DNA from: Bog-950 sp044228435
GTDB lineage: Bacteria > Bacteroidota > Bacteroidia > Chitinophagales > LD1
Direction: 5' to 3'
Assembly: GCA_044228435.1 (NCBI GenBank)
Contig: JBGAUW010000001.1
Coordinates: forward strand, 372,001-436,000
DNA length: 64,000 nt
Of the stretch, positions 26,944 to 36,900 are shown piece by piece; the stretch's first letter is position 1, and each line of letters starts with the position of its first letter. The notes beneath the pieces are model-generated. The model had not been told where the DNA came from. It ran no database searches and saw nothing but the letters and a program-made list of their open reading frames with translations. A program made the position numbers and the translations under genes.

Positions 26944-28425
26944 TTGCTGCAGGAATACGATAAAATACAAGCCCTTTTCGAAACGCGGACCTCGCCTGCG
27001 GCTATAAAGCTATTTAGGGCAAAAACGGCTCCGCTTATCCTGTTTTTTCTTAAACGTGAATTTAAGGACAAGCCAGTAGGCCATATTATGAACGTGGACC
27101 TGGTTAGAAGCCTGGCCGAAGTGTTAGAGCATATACATTTTAGCGATTACATAGAGGAAGACGACGAAGCGCTTACAAAGGTGCTGGACAGTAAAGAAAA
27201 AGCTGAACTGCTGATTAGTAACTGGAGCGACCGCGGCTACCTTACTTTTGAGCCGGATGAAAAAGGCAATTACCAGCACTCGCTTACCTCAGATACGGAA
27301 AAGGTATTAGGGTGGTTAGAGACTTTACGAAAAGAGCACTTTATAAGCGCTGAATCGAAGTTTTTGGACATTTTTAATAAGCTGAGAGAGATTACCGAAA
27401 ACAGCACTGAAAACTGGAAAGAAAAGCTTGAAACGCTAAAATCTAAAAGGCGCGATTTGGATGCCGAAATACGCCAGCTTGAAATTGAACAGAAGGTTGT
27501 AACCGCCGAAGATTACTTTGTGCAGTCGCGCTACAACGAGGTAAATAAACTGGCCCGAAGCCTGCTGGCCGACTTTAGAGAAGTTGAGGAAAACTTTGGG
27601 GCTATTAAAAATAGTATTTACGAAAAGCAGACTAACCTCGAATTATCGAAGGGTAACATTCTGAACTACACGCTGGATGCGCTGGACCATATACGAAACA
27701 CGCACCAAGGCAAAAGTTTTGAAGCCTTCTACCGCCACCTGCTAGACGACAGCAGTAAAGATGAGCTGACTGACTTGATAAAAAAAGTGATAACCGTGTT
27801 GCAATCTCGCGGCATTGAAATAGAGGACCCTTTTTTACTTAAGCTGCGTATTTATTTGAATCAGGAAGGCTCGCGCGTAAGAAACTCGTACCATAAACTG
27901 GCAGAAAAGCTTAATAAGGTTTTAGCAGAAAAGAGTCTGTTGGAACGTAAAGCGGCTATTTTGTTGGTTAATGATATAAAATCGCTGGCTCTACAGGTTA
28001 AGGATAATCCGCCTAAGCAAGAAGGCTTTATCGTAATTGATGGTCTGCCACATATTGAGCTAACTACAGAGCGGCCCCTTACCGAAGAAGTGCAAGATGA
28101 TTTTATAAAAATGAAGGCGCTTAAAGCGTCTGATATTGACCTTACTGATATTGATTTAAATAATTTGGTAGGGCAGTTTTTTATAGATAAAGAAGTTTTA
28201 GAATCGAACATTATGAACCTGCTAAAAAATAAAAAGCAGGTAACGCTTAAAGAAGTTTTAGAAAAACACCCGGTAACACAAGGCCTTACCGAGGTGCTTA
28301 CATACATTAACATAGCCACACAGTCTACCGCCTCGTTTATTAACCGTGAAAAGCAGGAGCTTATTGTAATTAATAATACCAACAAGAAGGCCATTCGTTT
28401 ACCTGAGATAATTTATACCAAATGA
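26944..28425 (+). CDS. jetA: Wadjet JetA (DUF3375) kleisin-like subunit
   Basis: First subunit of a Wadjet (JetABCD) SMC-like anti-plasmid complex; the 493-residue protein matches DUF3375, the MukF/MksF-like kleisin. It begins with TTG at 26944, as no upstream in-frame ATG or GTG exists. The N-terminal winged-helix region (AIKLFRAKTAPLILFFLKREF) is followed by long coiled coils (residues 150-260) and a C-terminal region with DLTDIDLNNLVGQFFID. It overlaps jetB by four bases. Wadjet cleaves closed circular DNA when loop extrusion stalls; this needs JetD, which is not seen next to jetC here. Confidence 0.85.
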   Translation: MLQEYDKIQALFETRTSPAAIKLFRAKTAPLILFFLKREFKDKPVGHIMNVDLVRSLAEVLEHIHFSDYIEEDDEALTKVLDSKEKAELLISNWSDRGYLTFEPDEKGNYQHSLTSDTEKVLGWLETLRKEHFISAESKFLDIFNKLREITENSTENWKEKLETLKSKRRDLDAEIRQLEIEQKVVTAEDYFVQSRYNEVNKLARSLLADFREVEENFGAIKNSIYEKQTNLELSKGNILNYTLDALDHIRNTHQGKSFEAFYRHLLDDSSKDELTDLIKKVITVLQSRGIEIEDPFLLKLRIYLNQEGSRVRNSYHKLAEKLNKVLAEKSLLERKAAILLVNDIKSLALQVKDNPPKQEGFIVIDGLPHIELTTERPLTEEVQDDFIKMKALKASDIDLTDIDLNNLVGQFFIDKEVLESNIMNLLKNKKQVTLKEVLEKHPVTQGLTEVLTYINIATQSTASFINREKQELIVINNTNKKAIRLPEIIYTK

Positions 28426-29009
28426 GCACCGAAAAAACAGCCCCATACGCTTCGGTAATTGTAAAGCTATTACAGAGTGTAATTTACGATGATGATAAAA
28501 AATACTGGAGCGAGATTCTAAATTACGAAACCTCGGTTAGAGAGTATTTTGGCAAAATTGGTATAGAACTCGTAGTAAACCGTACCGATGGCTACGCACA
28601 CCTTAAGCAAGTAGAGTTTGCCGAAGATGATAAGACCAAGCCTATTCAGCTAATTCGTAAAATGCCTTTAACTTACGAAATGAGCCTGCTGTGCGTATTA
28701 CTGCGCGAATGGTTAGATGAAAACGAGGTGCGTATGAAAAGCGATAAACTGTACGTAAGCGGCAAGCAGGTGAAAGAGCGCATTGATTTGTTTTTTAAAG
28801 ACAAATCCAACCGCAAGCGCTTGCTGGATAAATTTGATGGCCTTATAAAGCAAGCCCGCGATTTGGGGTTTCTTTATTTAAACCAGGAAGACGAACAAAA
28901 CAACGACAACAACCAGTATGAAGTAAAGCGCATACTAAAGGCAAAGATAAACAACGAGAAATTGCAGGAACTAAAAGAAAAACTACAAGCACATGTGGAG
29001 TCTGTTTGA
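28422..29009 (+). CDS. jetB: Wadjet JetB (DUF4194) KITE-like subunit
   Basis: 195-residue winged-helix KITE-type subunit of the Wadjet complex, matching DUF4194 (MukE/MksE-like): YASVIVKLLQSVIYDDDKKY, the LPLT-like MPLTYEMSLLCVLLREWLDE core and the RIDLFFKDKSNRKRLLDKFD helix. It bridges the kleisin JetA with the SMC arms. It overlaps jetA by four bases and jetC by 17 bases, a tightly coupled operon. Confidence 0.85.
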   Translation: MSTEKTAPYASVIVKLLQSVIYDDDKKYWSEILNYETSVREYFGKIGIELVVNRTDGYAHLKQVEFAEDDKTKPIQLIRKMPLTYEMSLLCVLLREWLDENEVRMKSDKLYVSGKQVKERIDLFFKDKSNRKRLLDKFDGLIKQARDLGFLYLNQEDEQNNDNNQYEVKRILKAKINNEKLQELKEKLQAHVESV

Positions 29010-30420
29010 TACGAAGCAGGATAGCGCGGGCTTCCGGTTAAATTTTATCCAGATATTAAACTGGGGGACTTTCGATGAGAAAATATATACCATCTCTCCC
29101 GAAACCCAATCGTCGTTATTAACCGGAGCAAACGGCTCGGGCAAAACCACGCTTGTAGATGCTATTCTAACCTTGCTTGTTCCATCTACCTCCCGTTTTT
29201 ACAATCAATCATCAGGTGCCGAAAAGAAAAAAGAAAGAACGGAAGAAAGTTATGTAGAGGGGCACTATGGCAGAACGCAAGAGGAAGATTCTTATGCATC
29301 TAAAATAAGTAAGCTGCGTCCGGACCGGGGTACATTATGTTCCATAATATTGGCAAACTTTGTAAGCAACGATACAACCAGCATAACCGCCTTCCAGGTC
29401 CGCTACTTTAAAAACAATGTATTGCAACGCGAATACATTATAGCTAACCGCGAAGTAAAGATTGAAAACGATATTCAATTCGATTCGAAAGGTGAATGGA
29501 AAAAGAAATTAAAGGCCGGCGGTAAAGTATTTTTCTTCGATTCCTTCAGCCAGTATAGCCAAAAGCTAATTACTGATTTTGGTATGAAAAGCGTAAAGGC
29601 GCTCAACCTTTTCAACCAAACAGTTGGTATTAAAGTACTAGGCAACCTGGATGAGTTTATCCGTGCCAATATGCTGGAAGAGGTAGATATTGAAACCGAA
29701 TTCAAATCGCTGCTCGAAAATTATCAAACACTGCTTAATGCTCACCGCTCGATAGAAAAAAGCAAGCGGCAGTTAGAAATGCTGGAGCCTATTCACTCTA
29801 ATTACATCGAATACGAAACCATCCACCAACGACTACGCAACGCCGAAGAGAAAGCAGACACGGTTAAGGCTTGGTTTAAAATTAAACAGAAAGAGCAATA
29901 TGAGAAGCAGGTAAAAGCACTGTCTATCGAAACCGAACAGTTAAGCATAAGTAAAGCAAACGCCGAAGAAGAGCGTAAGAAAATTGAAGAAGAGATTCTG
30001 CAATTAAACATAGCTAAAGAGCACGACCCTATTGCTTCGCAGTTAAAGCATTTAGATATGCAACTGGACGCATTGCAGAAGTTGCGCGACGAACGCAAAA
30101 AGCACCTGGCCGTTTACAACAAACTGGCCGGCGATGTGGGGTTCCCTAAAGACCCTACCGAAAAGGTATTTAACAGCAACTATCTGCAAATAGAAAAAGC
30201 CCGCGAAAAAAGCCAGAAAATAAAGCGGGAAATTGATGAAGCCGTAATTACCAGCAGCCAGGAACAACGCGAAAAGCAACACAAATTTAATGCGATTAAG
30301 CAGGATATAGAATACCTGCAAAACCGCAAAGATAAAATTACAGGTATAACCTCGCAGATAAGAAAGCGCATAGTAGACCATAAGCTACCGAAGACGAGAT
30401 TCCATTTGTGGGCGAGTTGA
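28993..30420 (+). CDS. jetC: Wadjet JetC SMC-like ATPase, N-terminal part (frameshifted gene)
   Basis: N-terminal 475 residues of a COG4913-type SMC ATPase, the motor of Wadjet. Walker A is LTGANGSGKTTLVDAIL near residue 39, and the arm starts a long coiled coil near 255. The frame ends because a single base appears lost at about 30390: adding one base after CCG at 30388-30390 restores PEDEIPFVGEL and joins the C-terminal half. Downstream stays disturbed for about 150 bases (see the next entry). The gene is therefore either a pseudogene or mis-assembled here. Confidence 0.8.
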   Translation: MWSLFDTKQDSAGFRLNFIQILNWGTFDEKIYTISPETQSSLLTGANGSGKTTLVDAILTLLVPSTSRFYNQSSGAEKKKERTEESYVEGHYGRTQEEDSYASKISKLRPDRGTLCSIILANFVSNDTTSITAFQVRYFKNNVLQREYIIANREVKIENDIQFDSKGEWKKKLKAGGKVFFFDSFSQYSQKLITDFGMKSVKALNLFNQTVGIKVLGNLDEFIRANMLEEVDIETEFKSLLENYQTLLNAHRSIEKSKRQLEMLEPIHSNYIEYETIHQRLRNAEEKADTVKAWFKIKQKEQYEKQVKALSIETEQLSISKANAEEERKKIEEEILQLNIAKEHDPIASQLKHLDMQLDALQKLRDERKKHLAVYNKLAGDVGFPKDPTEKVFNSNYLQIEKAREKSQKIKREIDEAVITSSQEQREKQHKFNAIKQDIEYLQNRKDKITGITSQIRKRIVDHKLPKTRFHLWAS

Positions 30421-32360
30421 TGGAAGTAAAACAAGAAGAGCAGCACTGGGAGGTAGCCATTGAAAACTGCTGCATAGCTTTGAAAGTGCCTGGTAGTGCC
30501 CGAAAAATATTACCGCGAGGTAAACAAGTTTGTACAACAACGACCTTGGCGGTAAAATACCGGGTGCTACCGGTAGACCCTAACCAGGATTACCTGCGCA
30601 GTTTAACCACCACGCAAACCGATGCGGTGGTTACCAAGCTAAACTTTAACCCTAAAAGCATTTACAGCGATTGGGCCGAAAATTTTGTAAGTCACACATA
30701 CGACCACATCTGCTGCGAAAAATTAGATGATTTTGCACGGCTTGAAAAGGCAATAACAGTTACGGCCCTTATTAAAAACAAAAAGAGACACGAAAAAGAT
30801 GACTCTAAAAACAGGGCCGGTGCGGTAAACTATGTTTTGGGTTGGGATAACCGAGATAAAATAGTTGCCCTGCAACGCGAAGGCAATAAAATTGGCGCGG
30901 AACTGGATGCACTTGATAAGAAGGTAGAAAACTTAAGGTCGAATAAGGATATAGAAGACCAGGCCTTAGAAACTTTAAGCCGGTTAAGCGATATTAAAGA
31001 CTATACCTTAATAGACTGGAAGACTACCGCTAAATCTATATCGGAAAGAGAGGAAGAGAAAAAACAGCTACTGAATAAAAACTCTGACCTGAATGCACTG
31101 GAAAAGAAGCTAACCGAGCGGACTAAACTAAAAGACGGCGTGCAAACGCTGATTGAAAAAATAGCAGGAGATATTCGTATAAAGGAAGAGAAGGCCAATA
31201 ACCTTTCGGAAAAAGCGCGCCAGTTAGGCGTTACCATTGCGGAGTTTGAAAAGCTAACCGACCTGAAGAGGCTTTTTGCAAAATATGCAGCGCAGCTGGC
31301 AGCCTTCGCTACAACTGAAGACGAGGATACCGAGATTACTGAACGCACGGCATTAGACAGCATGAAGACTGAGTTAGCTGACTTGAATACGGATAGCCAA
31401 AAACTATTCCAAATCATTAGCGAGGCCATGGATAAGTATTTGCGCCCGTCGAAAGAAATTCAGGAAAAGTTTCCGGAGTGGATGGTAGAAACTGAAAACC
31501 TAAAAGCAAAGCCAGAATACCTAAAGGAGTTTGTAGATATTTATAAAAACCTGAAAGAAGAAAAGATTGCAGAGTTTGAAAAGCGCTTTAAAAACGAGCT
31601 GAACAACAGTGTAATTAAAGATTTAAGCAGCTTTCAGAACAAGTTGTATGAGCAGGAAAGCGGTATTAATGAAAGCGTTGAAAATATAAACCGGTCGCTT
31701 AAACGCATTAAATTCAACATCAATCCGGATACTTACATACAGCTGCAAAACAACTTAACCCGCACGCCCGAAATAGCCGACTTTAAAAAGAAGTTGAAAG
31801 AATGGGTGCCTAATACAAAAGAATTAGCGCTTAATAATATTACCTATTTAGAAGAGCACTTTTCGAATGTTATCCGCCCGTTTATTGAAGAACTTCAAAC
31901 CAACGATGCATGGCGTAAAAGAGTTACCGACGTACGAAACTGGATGGAGTTTAAAGCCACCGAACACTTTGCCGAGGATAATCAAATATCGAACGTATAC
32001 GAAAGCAGCGGTAGTCTGTCCGGTGGTCAGGCCGCTCAACTTACCTATACCATACTTGGCTCTGCCATTGCGCATCAGTTTGGTATTAATCAAAGCGGCA
32101 GCACCGCCCGTTCATTCCGCTTTATTGTAGTAGACGAGGCTTTCAGCAAGCTAGACCCAGAGAAATCTAAATACCTGATGGAGCTTTGTAAACAGCTACA
32201 CCTGCAGCTAATGGTGGTTACCCCGTTAGACAAAATACATGTAGTGGAAGAGTATGTGTCGGTGATACACTATGTAGAAAACAAAAGCAAACGCAACTCG
32301 GATGTGGTGGACATGAGCATAATGGAATACAAAAACCAGCGGAAGAGTAAAAGCAAATAG
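30408..32360 (+). CDS. jetC: Wadjet JetC SMC-like ATPase, C-terminal part (frameshifted gene)
   Basis: The C-terminal 650-residue half of the JetC ATPase: coiled coil, then the ABC signature SGSLSGGQAAQLTYTILG and Walker B FRFIVVDEAFSKLDPEKS near the end. The frame opens at GTG 30408, but its true upstream partner is the first half. Residues 19-55 of this frame are scrambled: the expected VPEKYYREVNKFV reads in another frame at 30496-30534, implying three more one-base losses near 30465, 30483 and 30540. From about 30550 (KYRVLPVDPNQDY) the frame is sound. It ends 24 bases before the terminator hairpin at 32384. No jetD follows. Confidence 0.8.
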   Translation: MGELMEVKQEEQHWEVAIENCCIALKVPGSARKILPRGKQVCTTTTLAVKYRVLPVDPNQDYLRSLTTTQTDAVVTKLNFNPKSIYSDWAENFVSHTYDHICCEKLDDFARLEKAITVTALIKNKKRHEKDDSKNRAGAVNYVLGWDNRDKIVALQREGNKIGAELDALDKKVENLRSNKDIEDQALETLSRLSDIKDYTLIDWKTTAKSISEREEEKKQLLNKNSDLNALEKKLTERTKLKDGVQTLIEKIAGDIRIKEEKANNLSEKARQLGVTIAEFEKLTDLKRLFAKYAAQLAAFATTEDEDTEITERTALDSMKTELADLNTDSQKLFQIISEAMDKYLRPSKEIQEKFPEWMVETENLKAKPEYLKEFVDIYKNLKEEKIAEFEKRFKNELNNSVIKDLSSFQNKLYEQESGINESVENINRSLKRIKFNINPDTYIQLQNNLTRTPEIADFKKKLKEWVPNTKELALNNITYLEEHFSNVIRPFIEELQTNDAWRKRVTDVRNWMEFKATEHFAEDNQISNVYESSGSLSGGQAAQLTYTILGSAIAHQFGINQSGSTARSFRFIVVDEAFSKLDPEKSKYLMELCKQLHLQLMVVTPLDKIHVVEEYVSVIHYVENKSKRNSDVVDMSIMEYKNQRKSKSK

Positions 32361-32383
32361 AGTTTAACATCTTTGTAAAATAA

Positions 32384-32415
32384 AAAGGGTTTCAGCAAAA
32401 ACGCTGAAACCCTTT
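32384..32415 (-). terminator. Terminator of the tRNA-Leu gene, also facing jetC
   Basis: A 13-bp stem, AAAGGGTTTCAGC at 32384-32396 with its complement at 32403-32415, is followed on the reverse strand by TTATTTTAC. The T-run side shows it terminates the reverse-strand tRNA; it can also slow read-through from jetC. Confidence 0.7.
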
Positions 32416-32424
32416 ACTGGCTTG

Positions 32425-32478
32425 TACCGCGGGCGGGAATCGAACCCGCACGCTATTTAAGTAGCACAGGATTTTAAG
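32425..32478 (-). tRNA. 3' half of tRNA-Leu(UAA), interrupted at the anticodon loop
   Basis: Read on the reverse strand, CTTAAAA (anticodon loop with UAA), TCCTG (3' anticodon stem), a long variable arm, the T arm GCGGG-TTCGATT-CCCGC and the acceptor half CCGCGGT plus A are present. The 5' half (a matching ACCGCGG acceptor strand, D arm and CAGGA stem) is absent: the sequence to the right is unrelated AT-rich DNA. This is the classic left scar of an element integrated into a tRNA; the intact tRNA should lie beyond the right window edge. Confidence 0.8.
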
Positions 32479-32630
32479 GCCAATGAATATGTTCACTTTA
32501 TTACACATAGTGACATTTAAATACATCATTATTTTGTTAAATAACAATTTTAATGAAAATTATTGTGTCTATTTGTAAGTACAATATATTGACTTACTTT
32601 TACCCCAGCTTTTACCCATTTTCATAGAAT

Positions 32631-32678
32631 CTAAAATCCTGTGAGATTTTAAAAGCAGCAGAACCAGAAATCCTGTGA
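32631..32678 (+). repeat. Repeats of the tRNA att core next to the integrase
   Basis: AAATCCTGTGA occurs at 32634-32644 and again at 32668-32678 (34 bases apart), and its inverted counterpart CACAGGATTTT is inside the tRNA scar (32465-32475). These look like integrase core or arm sites that mimic the tRNA anticodon-stem sequence. Confidence 0.55.
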
Positions 32679-32717
32679 CAATAAAAGGTAAAAACAAACC
32701 CAATACAAATAACAAGT

Positions 32718-33935
32718 ATGGCTACAATTAAAGCAGTTCTGAGAACATCGAAAGAGAGAAAAGACGGTACCACTCCTTTAGCAATTAGAATTTCTGAAGG
32801 GACCAAAAACAAGTACATTTCAGTTGGTTACAACATATTTGAAAAGGACTGGGATGGAGGACAAGAAAAAGTTAAAAAGTCTAACCCTAACCACGCATAC
32901 ATAAACAGTCTTATTTTCAAGATTAAAACCCAAGCAAATACTTTAGTTTTAGAGGCGAGACTTACCACCGATGACACTAACTTGCTTCAAAGTATAAAAC
33001 GAAAAAAGGAGAAAAAAGAGAAAAGCAATTTTTTTTCCTTTGCTGAAGGATATCTTAAAGACTTATATACAAATAAAAAATTTAGTCGGCTATCTGCAGA
33101 AAAATCCCGAGTGAAACATTTTAAAGAGTTTATAAATTCTAATAGCCTCCGTTTTCATGACATAGATTCTGCTTTATTAAAGAAGTTCGCTATTTATCTT
33201 AAAACAACCCATGCTTGCGGAGAAAGAACTATAATGAACCACATGGTGGTTATTCGTACTATCTTCAATCGTGCTATTGAAGATAAAGTAGCATCGGCTA
33301 ATGATTACCCGTTTGGCCAAAAATCTTATCAAATAAAGTTTCCAGAAACTATGAAAATGGGACTTAACGAAGAAGAAGTGCGAACGCTTGAACAGGCCGA
33401 TTTATCGGACAATCCAAAACTAAATCACGTCCGTAATGTCTGGTTGTTTTCATTCTACCTTGCCGGTATGCGTATTTCAGATGTAATCAGATTGCAGTGG
33501 AAAGACTTTACAGATGACCGCTTAAATTATACCATGGGCAAGAACAAAAAAATTGTTTCATTAAAATTACCAGATAAGGCGGCCGCTATATTGGGGCAAT
33601 ACAAATCTCAAGAATTTATAAATAATGGATTCGTTTTCCCCGATGCCAAAGACGCGGATCTTAAAGATGCCGAAAATATGTTTAAAAATATAAATCGCAT
33701 TACTGGCAAATTCGATCGGTTACTCAAAGATTTAGCGATTAGACTTGAAATTAAGAAACCGCTTACAAACCACATTGCCCGACATACTTTTGGAAATATA
33801 ACCGGTGATAAAATAAGCCCTCAGATGCTTCAAAAGCTTTACCGGCACTCGCATATCTCAACCACTATGGGATACCAGGCACACTTCATTCATAAGGATG
33901 TAGACGACGCACTGGAGAGCGTATTGGACTTTTGA
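32718..33935 (+). CDS. int: Tyrosine integrase of the island
   Basis: Site-specific recombinase of 405 residues. An N-terminal arm-binding domain (KDGTTPLAIRISEGTKNKYI), a SAM-like core-binding domain (residues 105-200) and the catalytic domain follow. Catalytic residues are visible: Arg in AGMRISDVIRLQW, Lys in GKNKKIVSLKL, HxxR in HIARHTFGN, His in LYRHSHI and the nucleophile Tyr in TMGYQAH. It resembles Bacteroidota integrative-element integrases. It starts 240 bases inside the tRNA scar, the expected position for a tRNA-targeting element. Confidence 0.9.
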   Translation: MATIKAVLRTSKERKDGTTPLAIRISEGTKNKYISVGYNIFEKDWDGGQEKVKKSNPNHAYINSLIFKIKTQANTLVLEARLTTDDTNLLQSIKRKKEKKEKSNFFSFAEGYLKDLYTNKKFSRLSAEKSRVKHFKEFINSNSLRFHDIDSALLKKFAIYLKTTHACGERTIMNHMVVIRTIFNRAIEDKVASANDYPFGQKSYQIKFPETMKMGLNEEEVRTLEQADLSDNPKLNHVRNVWLFSFYLAGMRISDVIRLQWKDFTDDRLNYTMGKNKKIVSLKLPDKAAAILGQYKSQEFINNGFVFPDAKDADLKDAENMFKNINRITGKFDRLLKDLAIRLEIKKPLTNHIARHTFGNITGDKISPQMLQKLYRHSHISTTMGYQAHFIHKDVDDALESVLDF

Positions 33936-33975
33936 TGGTTCCGGAAAACCGTATAAGCCCTTGTTTTGAAAAATC

Positions 33976-36900
33976 CTACCCAACCAAAGCATTCTCATTA
34001 ATCCCCGTCAAAATGCTTATAACCTTTCCGGCCTTTCCATCGGGGAAAACTCCTGCCAAACCAAGGTCGTTCATGTCCGTAAATGGCGGTTCAAAAAGAA
34101 TTTTGCTTTCGATAATACCGTTTACCGTCAGGTAATCAATAATCTTATTAATAAAATGAATCTGCTGGGGATTATAAGATTTATCGTTTAGAAAATCTCC
34201 AAATGCCTCCTTAGCCGCATTTATATCAAGGCCTATAATGCTGCGGATAAATTGACCAAGTGGTTTGTTATCAATGACCTTATGAAAATCCTCTTCCGAT
34301 CGAATTTGGTTTTCTTCTAACAGCATCTTTTCAAGGGCTTCCAATTCAGCGGCAGTTATGGGAACATTCATCCGCAGTTTGCTTATAGTAACGTTATTCT
34401 GATGGTCCCGGATATATTTCTCCACTCGGTATTTATAGCTTTCCAGATTTGTGGAGCTCTTTATCAAATCAAATTCCTTAACCTCCCCTCCTATTTCATC
34501 CTCAAAGCTCGTATAGACTATCGGCTGATTGGTCTTGTCAAGGAATTGTATAAGATCGCGCAAAGCCACCCTCAACTGTTCCAGCGTGGACAAGGAGGCA
34601 TTGACCCAATAAACATCCGTTTGCACAAGCCGTATCAGGTCAATCTGAGCGGCTACGGCCGGAATAGTGGTCTTCTTCTCTAATTGCTTTGCAATCCGTA
34701 TTACGCGTTGTTTGATAGCTTCAGCTTGCCGACTTTTCTTAAGAGTGGCCAATTCCAGGGTAAGCATCAATAAATCGAATCGTCTGGCAAGTTCATCCGA
34801 GGCATCATCGCTCATTAGCGGTGAAAGCTGGCCCTTTATTTCAATTAAGTCCACCCGGGTAAGATTGTTCCAATGGTCCCTCGCTCGATATTGGTCAACT
34901 GTCCTAAGCGCCCTTCGCACTATAAATGATTCCCTATCGAGTTGCGTAATTTGTGCATGAAGTGAATCAAGTAGGCTTCTAAGGTTATCTGTTTCTGTGG
35001 CCGCATAGTTAGAGGCCAACTCAAACGCAATGTCTACCCTTGTATTAAAAATACGCTGGCTTAAGGTACCGTATTGATTAGGTTCAATACCTTCCGGATT
35101 CTGGTCGAAAAATTCAAAGTTCTGGCAGTAATCGAAAATGAAAAAGAACTTTTTATCCTCACCCGGTCCGAAAATGTTTGGACATAGGCGCGTTCCACGC
35201 CCAATCATTTGCCAAAATTTCGAGCTGCTTTTAACGGGCTTAAAAAACATCAGGTTCAGAATTTCAGGTATATCAATACCTGTGTCCAGCATATCCACCG
35301 ATACAGCAATCTGAGGTAGCTTTGCAGGTTCGGTAAATCTATCCAGTAGGTCGTGGGCGTATTTAGCGTAGTTGTCAATAATTTGCAAAAAGTGCCCTTT
35401 ATATTTTGGATAGAGAAAGTTAAAGCGCTGCTCAATAAATAAGGCGTGTTTGTGGCTTTTCGCAAATAAGATACTCTTGCCAAGTTTATCTCCTCCCTCT
35501 ACTTTCAATCCATTATCCATTAGGTGGACCAGCACCTTATCCACTGTATCTGTATTAAACAACCATTCGTTTAAGGCCGTAGCCCCTATTTCCTCCGGCA
35601 TTAAGCCCGTTTCGTCATCGGTAAAGGTTTCTTCGTACTCCTTTTTTTCATCATCACTCAGTTCATTGTATTTAATTCCTTCGCGTTGAAATTTCAAAGG
35701 CACAGATACCGCTTTCGGCGGATTTAGATATTTATCGGTAACAGCCTGGTCAAGTTCGTATGCATAAGTTGGGTTATGCGGCTCCAAATCAAACATGCCA
35801 TAGGTATCTTTATCGGCTTCGCCCTTGGGCGTAGCAGTAAGTCCTACCAGCAGCGCATCAAAATATTCAAAAATGGCTTTGTACTTTACATATATAGAGC
35901 GATGAGCTTCATCTATGATGATTAAATCAAAGTGCCCCGGACCGTAAAAACGATTATCACCGGTCCGTTCCCCATCTATTCTGTTCATTATAGTTGGATA
36001 GGTAGAGAAGACCAGCCGACTATCCTCATCCTCTTTTTCCTCGAGCAGGTTTATGGAGGTTAGCTGCGGTAAATGGGTGGTGAAGGCATTCTTAGCTTGA
36101 CGCACCAAGGCCCTCCTATCCGCCAAAAACAATATCCGTTTTGCCCAATTTGCTTTGCTCAAAATATCTACTAGAGCAGCAGCTGTACGGGTTTTGCCGG
36201 AACCGGTTGCCATTACTAACAAGGCCTTCCTACCATGACTTTCAAAAGTTTCAGCTACACGCTTAATTGCTTCTATTTGATAATACCTTTCTACAATATC
36301 CCGGTTAATGTTGGCGTCACTTAGTTTTTTCTTTTCAGTGCGCCGGTTAACCAGCAGCTGCAATTCCTGCCGGGTATAAAACCCTTGAACTTTACGCTCC
36401 GGATAGTTAACGTCATCCCATAACCAGGTTTCAAAACCGTTGGTATAAAAAATAAGCGGTCGCTGGCCGAATTTCTTCTGCAGACATTCTGCATACAAAA
36501 ATGCCTGATGTTTGCCCACCTTGGCATCTACCAGAGTCTTCTTAGCTTCTACCACCGCTAAAGGCAAACCGTCATCGCCCCACAAAACATAATCTACGTA
36601 ACCGATTTCCCCTGTATTAGGCATTCCATGTACTTCATACTCTGCTACATTCTCACCAGCAGGTTCCCAACCAGCTTCCTTAAGAAGGATATCTATGTAA
36701 ATTTTGCGGGTTTCGGCCTCCGAAACATTTTGAGGAATGACTATCTCTTTGGGAACTGCCTTTATTTCCTGGATTTCCTTCCAATGTAATTTAAGACCTG
36801 CTAGTTTAACTTCATCGCCCAGAATATCCTCGTTCTTCCTAATCAATTCGGGCAGCGAACGTTCATATTGAAATTCTATTTGCTCCAGTTCAGCCTTCGA

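Noticed and set aside
30385..30560. Programmed ribosomal frameshifting in jetC.
   Set aside because: At least four separate one-base shifts are required and no slippery heptamer is seen.
32425..32478. A complete tRNA gene.
   Set aside because: The 5' acceptor strand, D arm and 5' anticodon stem are missing to the right.
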